Made by a program: the position numbers and the translations under genes. 64,000 nt of DNA, from assembly GCA_033980235.1 (NCBI GenBank), contig CM067069.1, positions 16,477,150-16,541,149 on the forward strand, given 5' to 3'. The DNA is from Diadema setosum. Taxonomy: Eukaryota; Echinodermata; Echinoidea; Diadematoida; Diadematidae. Numbering within the stretch: position 1 is the first letter of the stretch; every line of letters starts with the position of its first letter. Positions 56,959-64,000 of this stretch are shown here, piece by piece. Under the pieces are notes generated by a model. The model did no database searches, was not told the DNA's origin, and was given only the letters and a program-made list of their open reading frames with translations.

Positions 56959-57549
56959 TTCTCGTTTATTAGGGAGGATACAGAGAGCAAACATGCAGAA
57001 GCCGTCGTTCAAACTGTGCGGGCTGTGCCACATCCATTTTGCCCCGCTCGTAATGTCAGTACAAAAAACATGCGATTCAAGGAGTACGCCATCCGCCGGA
57101 ATATATCGTGGCAAAACGTCACTGATGTAACGAGCGGAAAGCTCTCATCCTTCACGGTGAGACCAAAGCACCGAGAGTTCCAGGTCTGCGACCAGCTGGA
57201 ACTCGTCATCCAAGCACGTAATGGTTTAAACCAGACGAAGTCTTACGGTGGGGACTACTTTCGTGCGAGAATTTTCACCAAAAATCAAACGTTCGCCGCC
57301 AGTTCGTCGACAGACGGAGAGGTGATCGACCACGACAATGGGACGTATTCTGCTCTCTTCACTCTCAAGTGGGGCGGAGTCGTCAACATCGAGGTCACAC
57401 TCGTTCACCCCAGCGAGGCCGTTCACGTTCTCCAGCAAGTGCAAACTGAAGGGTTCGTTGAGGCCCAATATCTTGGAGGTTTTCGGGTTACTGCGAATTC
57501 ATCGAACGTAGAAGCTACTCTATGCGATTCTGCTTTACAAACACAACAC
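56959..57549 (+). CDS. NXPE-family gene, exon a: neurexophilin-like region
   Basis: 197 codons of the extracellular N-terminal region. The diagnostic block is DQLELVIQARNGLNQTKSYG, then GGDYFRARIF, DHDNGTYSALFTLKWGGVVN and VTLVHPSEAVHVLQ, as in the Ig/filamin-like neurexophilin-related domain of NXPE proteins. At least six N-glycosylation sequons (NVS, NIS, NVT, NQT, NGT, NSS) fit a secreted or lumenal protein. There is no initiator Met or signal, so it is an internal exon. Start: AAG acceptor before TTC at 56959 (phase 0); a TACAG acceptor at 56984 (phase 1) is an alternative. End: donor CAC-GTGAGC at 57550, phase 0, matching exon b. Confidence 0.85.
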
Positions 57550-57953
57550 GTGAGCTTACAATCTAAATTGTAACCTATTAATCTTTTCCAATACCTATTG
57601 TGAGAGGATAATACACACAAAAATCAATCCACGCATCCATCCGTCCATTCTGATAGCAACGCCTAATGTTCACCTAATAAATATGTAAGGTTTTGCACTT
57701 TTCATTTGTCACATTTCATTGTATGTATAGCTTGACTTTGAGAAGCCGAAGAAAACAACGCATATATTGATAGAACACATGGCACAACGTAGGCCTATAG
57801 TCGAGAAACTATCGCAGTAGTCAGTTTAGGGTTCTGCAAATAAGTCAGTCAAAATTTCCCAACGGCTGCGACGCTCATAAAAGTCCTGCTGCTTATACCC
57901 TTATTGTTAATCACAGTGCTCGACCACGGAATGTGCTGGCTAGTTGCTCTATA

Positions 57954-58253
57954 CTCTCTAAAAAAAAATCGAGTGAAAATATTCACTCTTGAAGGAGTGA
58001 ATACAAAAAAGAGTGAATTTAGAGTGAAATTGGGGTGAATTTTGAGTAAAAATGTTCATATTCACTCATTTTGGAGTGACCTCAGGGATCACTCGAAGAT
58101 TTTGGAGTGATCCCTGAGGTCACTCTATAACTAGTGAAAATGAACATTTTCACTCAAAATTTACTCCAATTTCACTCTAAATTCACTCTTTTTTGTATTC
58201 ACTCCTTCAAGAGTGAATATTTTCACTCGATTTTTTTTTTTTTTTTTAGAGAG
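57954..58253. mobile_element. 300-bp palindromic MITE in NXPE intron
   Basis: Perfectly mirrored ends CTCTCTAAAAAAAAATCGAG / CTCGATTTTT..TAGAGAG. The arms are made of repeated GAGTGAA/TTCACTC words, with the centre near AAGATTTTGGAGTGATCC. Its half copy is at 9776-9938. It lies in the intron between exons a and b of the NXPE gene. No clear target duplication seen. Confidence 0.9.
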
Positions 58254-58737
58254 AACGTTTTTCTTTGATTCATGTCTCGTTCAGTATTCAATCCCCCTCA
58301 AAAAAACAAACAAACAACGACAACAAATAAGCTAGCTATCAAACAAACCAAAACACACGTTCAAGTTTTTGACATGAACCGGACCAAAATACACCAAATA
58401 CCATTCCAAGCGCGACATAAGAGTGTAGGATTGTATTATTGTCTATCCAAGATAAGGAACGTCGTTATCAAGGTATATAAATAAAGTGCAACATTAAAAC
58501 AAACCCATAATGAGACTGAAACCAGCCTATACTTTAACAAAATAATGTCATTGATTTGTTTGTATACGCGGGCTTTATCATTTCGTGCTCAACCGAACTA
58601 AAGTGACTAAAGCGAATTGGTAAATAGTTCTTAGTATAAATTATGGACGACTTGTTGTTATTTGGATGACTTGTTTCTGTTATTAAAATTCAAAAATTTG
58701 CCTCCATATGGATTTTGTTCTTGTGGCTTTACAAAAG

Positions 58738-58898
58738 GGTCCACTGTGTAATTTCACCGACGCCAACAGTGGATCTCCTTGGTTCTGTGTGAAGCCTCAA
58801 AACTTGTCATGTGAGCACTGGTTTGGACATCGCGCCCGCGGATCTCTAATGAAGGAAACTCGATTTAATGACAAGCACAGCATACAACCTTTCAAAAA
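58738..58898 (+). CDS. NXPE-family gene, exon b
   Basis: Starts after the pyrimidine-rich acceptor GTTCTTGTGGCTTTACAAAAG (phase 0) and encodes GPLCNFTDANSGSPWFCVKP, then QNLSCEHWFGHRARG and HSIQPFKK. The C-x-F(T/S)D..G.PWFC.KP..L.C pattern is the conserved Cys-rich linker between the neurexophilin-like region and the esterase domain in NXPE proteins. Three cysteines are present at the expected spacing, plus an NFT and an NLS sequon. Donor AAAAA-GTAAGA at 58899 leaves phase 2, which fits exon c. An ATG at 58708 in the same frame lies in the intron and is not the start. Confidence 0.85.
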
Positions 58899-58944
58899 GT
58901 AAGAAATAGTGGTCTTCTCGAGTCCGTAGTTCAGGGTACCGATC

Positions 58945-59215
58945 ATTTCATTCATTTCATTTCACAACATGCACATGCATGTTTTTTTTTTATTTTCATT
59001 TCCAATCAAACACAGGTAATACACTTTGACATGATTACACATATTGGAACATAATAATACATATTGGTTCTTAAAAGAACTTCATGGAAATGAAAATTGA
59101 GGGGCTGCTAAAAAGCGAACTTGTAGATTGCAGTCCCCTCACTTACGTTACATTACTACAATACATTAATTATATATGACTTTATAATACAATACAAGGA
59201 TACATGTACCGTACA
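58945..59215 (-). mobile_element. LINE/SINE 3' end, inverted, with (GAAAT)n tail
   Basis: Minus-strand end ..TGAAATGAAATGAATGAAAT at 58945-58965, with a body shared in outline with 28871-29140. Lies in the NXPE intron between exons b and c. Confidence 0.55.
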
Positions 59216-59307
59216 AGCTAATCATTGAAAGTAAACAGTTTTCATTCAATCGAATCGGATGGTTACATGAAGTACAGTGTACTTAGTATACGCTTTCACA
59301 TGTATAC

Positions 59308-59450
59308 ACATACACATAGACATAGACATACACATGCACATACACACACATATACACATACACACAAGCACACACACGTACCCACGTACACATTACGCAC
59401 ACACACACGTACACACACATGTATGCATCCACATACATTGTGCACACACA
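59308..59450. repeat. (CA)n microsatellite
   Basis: ACACAT/ACACAC tract with a neighbouring GAGGGGGAG purine stretch to 59510. Overlapping frames of HTHT or CVCV type are artefacts. Confidence 0.95.
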
Positions 59451-59843
59451 GAAGGGAGTAGGGAAAGAGAGGGTGGGAGGGGGAGAGGGGGAGTAGAGAG
59501 AGCGAAGGGCAGGTCAACAATCTCGATACATGGTGAAGAAAAAAGATCAGATTTGTCGTTTAAAGAAAAAAGTTGATGGGGCATTTGATAGTCCAAATTC
59601 TTCTTCTTGAAATGTAGCCCCCCCCCCCAAAAAAAAAGAAAAAAATAATAATAATAATAAATCAGAATTTTTGAACTCATTGTTTGATTTTCCTCAAACG
59701 TATTTTCCACTGGCAGTGACTGGTGTAATGACGCATTCATTGAATCATACGTATTTGGTTGTAAATTCCCATTAAAAGGCATTAAAATAGATTTTATGAG
59801 AACCTTACAAACTTCGGAGTTTGATGAACTTACTTGTTTTATG

Positions 59844-59845
<2 letters not shown>

Positions 59846-59888
<43 letters not shown>
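59846..59888. repeat. (TA)n microsatellite
   Basis: Pure TA dinucleotide repeat of about 21 units within the NXPE intron. Confidence 0.95.
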
Positions 59889-59891
<3 letters not shown>

Positions 59892-60319
59892 CAAAACCAT
59901 GAAATGTTCCGTTCTAGTCAACTGGTCTACACGCAAGTTCATTCTTTGTTTCATTGAAAATGAAATAATTTTTATAAATTGCTACATCGGGCAATGAGCT
60001 TATGCATTATGCCATTTGAAAGACGAGCTGAGTGCCCAAACAAACCTGAAATAAAACAAAAGGCAGGTCATAAATACCAATGTGCACATGAGCTGGATCA
60101 TACCAAAGGCGCGCAATTTCGTGCATACATCATGTACATTCGAATTGAGGAGCATTCCTCTATGAATCTAAACCAGCATGGGTTCGCACACTGTATATTT
60201 TTTTCTACTTCTTTCACTGTTTCGCTCTTAAATTTCAATGTAAAAAAAAAATGGCGATGAGGATTTTTTTCCTCCTAACTCTGTAAGACCATAATTTGAA
60301 TGTGGTTTTATATTTGCAG

Positions 60320-60375
60320 AGTTTGTGAACGGATTTCCGGAGACGTAGCGGCAGTAAAAGTAAATTCCCAAGAAG
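60320..60375 (+). CDS. NXPE-family gene, exon c (56 bp)
   Basis: A small exon between TTTATATTTGCAG and GTAAATAATG. Entering in phase 2 from exon b it reads without a stop as KVCERISGDVAAVKVNSQE and leaves in phase 1, which fits exon d. NXPE proteins have a short variable segment here ending in VxVN/KVNxS-like residues, just before the esterase domain. Both splice sites are good, and the phase agreement on each side is the main support. Confidence 0.75.
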
Positions 60376-61234
60376 GTAAATAATGGCTGGGTGTCAAATA
60401 AGATCTTGTCACTAGTACTTTGAAAGTACCAATGATTATTGATTCTTTACATTGTTCTCACTGAGCAAGTTAATGCAATCACGTTGATGACAAAATTTCT
60501 GTCAACAATTATTTCAGACACGATACCGACAAAAAGAAATATAACCCGACATAATTATTTCACGTTATCCTGTCTTGTATCATGGCGATTCCTGTACAGT
60601 TTACCGGTCTTGATAATTGAATGTTATTGACTGATCTCGAAATGTCGGAATACGTTGTCACACAAGAATTCTATTACACGGGATGAAGATCTCTGACACG
60701 TTGTTATATCCTACGTGTGAGGGACTTATTCTACACAAGATAAATAGCTTTTCAAATGGGTTTGCACTCCTTTGATGATAAGTTCCATCAAACTGCTAAG
60801 ACACTTTCGGGTGTTTGTACCTCTCCCCTCGCGTAATCATGTCATATTGAATGTATTCTACATTTTGAATGTATCCGCGGTAGACTGTATATTGTGACAG
60901 TTTTCTATCTAGATCTTAACCATTGCAATTTATTGAACCATTACATATTCATTGGTTCTACAAGCGTGTTATTATTATGGAGTAAAAATAATAAGATAGT
61001 ATCGTCAATAAAATTTATGTATGAAATACATGTCTGGATATAGTGCATACATCAATGTTTCCAATGAGTGAACCTTGCTGTCGTTAGTTGTTTATTTTTT
61101 CTTTATTCTCATACAATCGCCTCGCCTGTTCACTTAAAACTAATGTAAAACTTCATAATATATTGTGATGGCATAGATAGTTACACATTATATTTGATTC
61201 ATGTTTATCGTTCTAGGATATTGAAAGTGAAAAG

Positions 61235-61775
61235 TTCCTTTACAGCAAAAAGTCCGGCCCGAGATGGTGTTAAATTTTCGGTGCTTATTTATGGTGTTAG
61301 ATTAACACCTTTGGGTGTCATTTCAAAATATAAAATTGTTTTATGAATAGTTTTTTTTTAAATTCCTATTCTTCTTCTTAATCTTGAACTAAAGCAAGAC
61401 GATTAAGAATTTTCCGATAAAGTATTTGATTTTTGAAAAAAAAGAAGAAGGTGTGAACACATTTACACCACAGTATAGTTGGTGTGGTCACCTATTGAAG
61501 CTGGATGGGTGTTTTACCATTGACATTAACACCAGCAATATCAAATCAACACCATGCTGTGTCATTGTTGAATTACCACCAGCGCAGTGTCAAAAATATC
61601 ACCACCTTACAGTGTCAGATTAACACCACGAAGTGCCATTTGAACACTTGTCAACACCATCACAACATACTTTCTACACATGTGGTTATGGTCCTCCATT
61701 GGCACTTGATCGTTGTTAGATTTAACACCCATGGTGTTAAATCTAACACCGATGTTTTTGCAGTGTTGTGTAATG
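61235..61775. mobile_element. ~540-bp MITE with GGTGTTA/TAACACC words in NXPE intron
   Basis: Outer ends ACAGCAAAAA (left, near 61243) and TTTTTGCAGTG (right, near 61757) are inverted. Next inside both ends lie GGTGTTA-AA and TTAACACC blocks, and GTGTTAGATTAACACC-type hairpins recur near 61296 and 61718-61750. Non-coding; lies between exons c and d. Confidence 0.65.
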
Positions 61776-62046
61776 GTACTGAATTCCACTGGTCACTGGA
61801 TTCACTTTTCATAAACGGTGAAGAACAAACAAGCCCCACTCTCACCTTCCCCATTACCTTTGCATAATTTGCTAAAAGTAATTTTTGTTTAGAAATGACT
61901 TGGATGTATTATTCATTGCAGTTTTGTGATAATCTACCAATCACCAATGTTAGGGGTGAGGGAGTTGAAGGACGTTATGCCATGGACCAAACACAGTATC
62001 TTAATAGACCCTGTCTCAGTTTTAAATCGATCCTTCTCTGTTAAAG

Positions 62047-62855
62047 GTATTTCCTCGGTGGTTCACGGCGGCGTACTAGCTCGACTGCCATCTTGCCATC
62101 CCACTGCTCTTGGCAGTCAAGCTGAGGTCGCTGGCTTCTACTGGGGAAAGTACTGGCACTCCGGCAGCTGTAAGATTCACCAGTTCTCCGCGAAAGGAGC
62201 GATTTCATGCCTTCAAAACAAAAGCGTTCGTTTGCTCGGGGACTCTACTATCAGACAACTCTTTGAATATTACGCCAAGACATTGAAACTAAAGACTAGC
62301 ATTTCGAAGAAGTTGCCCTCTTGGTATATCGGACCGATGGAGGTGATAAAAAATAAATACAACATTGACATAACATTTCGATTCCATGGTTATCCGATCG
62401 GTCGAGGAGGTCATTGGGAGATAGTATCATACATTGATTATGTGGTTAATTTCTTGGATAGTGTCCGTGACGACGAAAATGTAACTGTGATAGTGTTGGC
62501 ATTGGGGGCCCACTTCACCAAACACTTGCCATCCGTCTTCGAGGCTCGCATCCAATCCATCGTAGGCGCCATTCATCGTCTACGTGAGAGAAGTCCTCAG
62601 ACTCTAGTGCTGTTCAAAAGTGGGAACACTAGAGAGCACAAAGTTTTGGAGCACTACCTAACGAACAGCGACTGGGCTACGAGGGACCTAAACTCGAGAT
62701 TGAGAAGAATCATCTCAGAGGAAAATCACGTGGGTTTCCTTGATGCCTGGGATATGACTAATGCCCAATTTGCTGCACATAATGTACATCCGCCACCGCC
62801 GCATATCGAGAATATCAGCAATCAAATGCTATCATATATTTGTCCAAAAGCTTAA
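62047..62855 (+). CDS. NXPE-family gene, terminal exon: PC-esterase domain
   Basis: About 269 codons to the TAA at 62853-62855. Key features: LPSCHP and GFYWGKYW (start of the domain), SCLQNKSVRLLGDSTIRQLFEYY with the GDSxxRQ nucleophile motif (Ser codon 62244-62246), GRGGHWEIVSY, VIVLALGAHFTKHLPS, RSPQTLVLFKSGNTRE, FLDAWDMTNAQF and a C-terminal HNVHPPPPHI..QMLSYICP. This is the PC-esterase (SGNH/GDSL-like) fold of NXPE proteins; human NXPE1 has been linked to sialic-acid O-acetylation. The position three before the motif His (expected Asp of DxxH) is His. Acceptor: CTCTGTTAAAG before 62047 (phase 1); GTCTCAG before 62020 is equally in phase. Exons a-d total about 538 codons. Confidence 0.92.
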
Positions 62856-62862
62856 ACAGGGC

Positions 62863-63060
62863 CCCGTTGATAGAAACTTTGCATTTAAACGCAGCTCGAA
62901 AAATCAAAACGCAAGTCCCCTAAATCGCTTTAAACGTTTTAACGTTTAAACGTTTAAACGCATGAAGGAATGACTTGCGTTTGATTTCGGACGCAAATAT
63001 CAAACGCTACCTTGATGAATCAAATGTAACTTTAAACGCAAAGTTGCGTTTGATTCGTAA
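62863..63060. mobile_element. ~200-bp MITE-like element with TTTAAACG words
   Basis: Starts GGGCCCCGTTGATAGAAACT eight bases after the NXPE stop. It contains repeated TTTAAACGC/GCGTTTGAT blocks, partly palindromic around TTAAACGTTTAAACG, and ends TTTAAACGCAAAGTTGCGTT. It may lie in the NXPE 3' UTR; no AATAAA was found before it. Confidence 0.6.
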
Positions 63061-63520
63061 TTGTCGATAAAACTGCTGAGATTGTAGCAGAAAAAGGCAT
63101 TGTCACCACCAATATGCTGATATTTGTTCATTTAAGCTGTCTTGAATTCTTTAAAGTGAAATCAATCGCTAAAACAATGCAGAAAGGTTATTCATGTGAA
63201 GGTCAATTTTTATCAACTACAGACATGTAGTCCGTTGATAAGTTCAATGCACTGTTTCTACCGCACGGAAGCGAAAGACCGCACCCCTCCCCCCTTGATC
63301 GTCGTCTAACGAAGATACCATCGCATTCCACTATGCACCTGTACGATGATAGGTCTGCGTAGCTAACTATAACAGTGTTCATACAGATATTCATTGTACA
63401 TGATATTGAATTTTATACGTGTAATGCAGAATGTAGGCGACCTTACAAAGACATCCCCGCGACATTGAAATCATACACTTTCTATCGTGATTAACGATTG
63501 TTTTTTTTTTTCCCCTGCAG
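63061..63520. other. No gene seen; ends in a strong splice acceptor
   Basis: AT-rich, with TTTTTTTTTTTCCCCTGCAG at 63501-63520, one of the best 3' splice-site sequences in the window. Confidence 0.5.
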
Positions 63521-63731
63521 CATAGTATCTGACTATCAAACTGTAATAACTAATAAAGATCTCGTATACTTTTCACATTCAAGGAATTATTCGAATTGTA
63601 AACTTCAAGCTGCAATACATGCGATCGTAAAAAATTCTTGCCAACGAAATCGCCACAGCTTTATAGATTATCCCGGTTTCCGACTTATTGGTTTCAACGT
63701 CATATCGCAGAATCTGTTTTTCAGGGACTGA
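63521..63731 (+). CDS. Candidate terminal exon of an unknown gene
   Basis: Directly after the strong acceptor the frame (phase 2 entry) is open for 70 codons to a TGA at 63729: IVSDYQTVITNKDLVYFSHS, RNYSNCKLQAAIHAIVKNSC and RHSFIDYPGFRLIGFNVISQ occur in order. Two Cys and an NYS sequon would suit a secreted protein, but no family is recognised. The NXPE frame has already stopped at 62855, so this would be an alternative terminal exon or another gene. A cryptic acceptor with chance open frame is possible. Confidence 0.3.
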
Positions 63732-64000
63732 AGTCAGCATGAACGTGAGTTTATACTTTTTACACGTAGGAGAGTAGATCATATCACCGAACGCTTTTTT
63801 TTTTCATGGCTTTGAATTCCGTACTCAGAGGATGAAATTTCGGCTAAAAATAACACCACTTATTTACAGACTCCTGGAAATTACGAATTCAGCCAACTTT
63901 TGTCAATTGCTTGCTCCAGTTTTTAGAAAATATGCTTCAAACATACCCCACTTTAAAAAAAAAAAAGTTGTCTTTTTGCGCGGTGCAAAATCGCATTGTA
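63732..64000. other. No gene seen
   Basis: AT-rich end of the window with short A and T runs; nothing supported. Confidence 0.4.

Noticed and set aside
58708..58737. ATG at 58708 as a gene start for NXPE exon b
   Set aside because: The ten codons before GPLC lie in a pyrimidine-rich acceptor tract, and upstream exon a joins exon b in phase at 58738.
59225..59576. Frames rich in HTHT, VCVCV and IHIH
   Set aside because: Translations of the CA microsatellite.

Overview
This is a repeat-rich, AT-rich stretch of an animal nuclear genome. There are no operons or ribosome sites. The only convincing host gene has introns, conserved splice phases and an NXPE-type protein. That family, together with a Ty3-type retrotransposon whose pol order (integrase before reverse transcriptase) is typical of the Gmr1 group known from deuterostomes, suggests a marine deuterostome invertebrate (echinoderm, hemichordate or lancelet). 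The species cannot be named from sequence alone.

Layout. 1-1542: 5' part of a CR1/Jockey-type LINE on the minus strand, cut by the window edge. 1830-8045: a cluster of locally duplicated repeats interrupted by a 1.15-kb GC-rich palindrome (5431-6580). 8073-8935: four ~214-bp minisatellite units. 9776-10521: two MITE-like elements. 11671-17896: three tandem ~2.05-kb units, each with a tRNA-like module, several TGACGTCA palindromes and hairpins. 18200-24120: diverged duplications, a ~160-bp tandem repeat, an L1/Tx1-type LINE relic and one small ORF with a signal-like N-terminus. 25231-25377: a possible first coding exon. 28278-34530: MITEs with TTAA target sites, a SINE-like insert between 32-bp direct repeats, and an 1155-bp tandem duplication. 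35858-36169: a possible exon. 37160-39980: a second, broken LINE. 41712-44782: a foldback-type element. 45319-53731: a complete 8.4-kb LTR retrotransposon with a 5-bp target duplication, inserted into a tRNA-derived SINE whose halves lie on either side. 53938-56400: a LINE 3' end and a duplicated segment carrying another palindromic transposon.

56959-62855 (+) holds four exons of an NXPE-family gene (neurexophilin-like region followed by a PC-esterase domain with the GDSTIRQ motif). All three introns join in consistent phase and the four exons encode about 538 residues, close to the family's usual length. Only the N-terminal signal or anchor exon is missing, and the 25231 exon is a phase-compatible but unproven candidate for it. 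The introns contain MITEs, a LINE 3' end and microsatellites. A further orphan exon may lie at 63521-63731.

The most notable items are the Gmr1-type retrotransposon with its nested insertion history, the triplicated 2-kb array with tRNA promoter boxes and CRE-like palindromes, and the NXPE gene, in which the residue expected to be the catalytic Asp of a DxxH motif reads His. All exon calls and repeat boundaries were made by eye.
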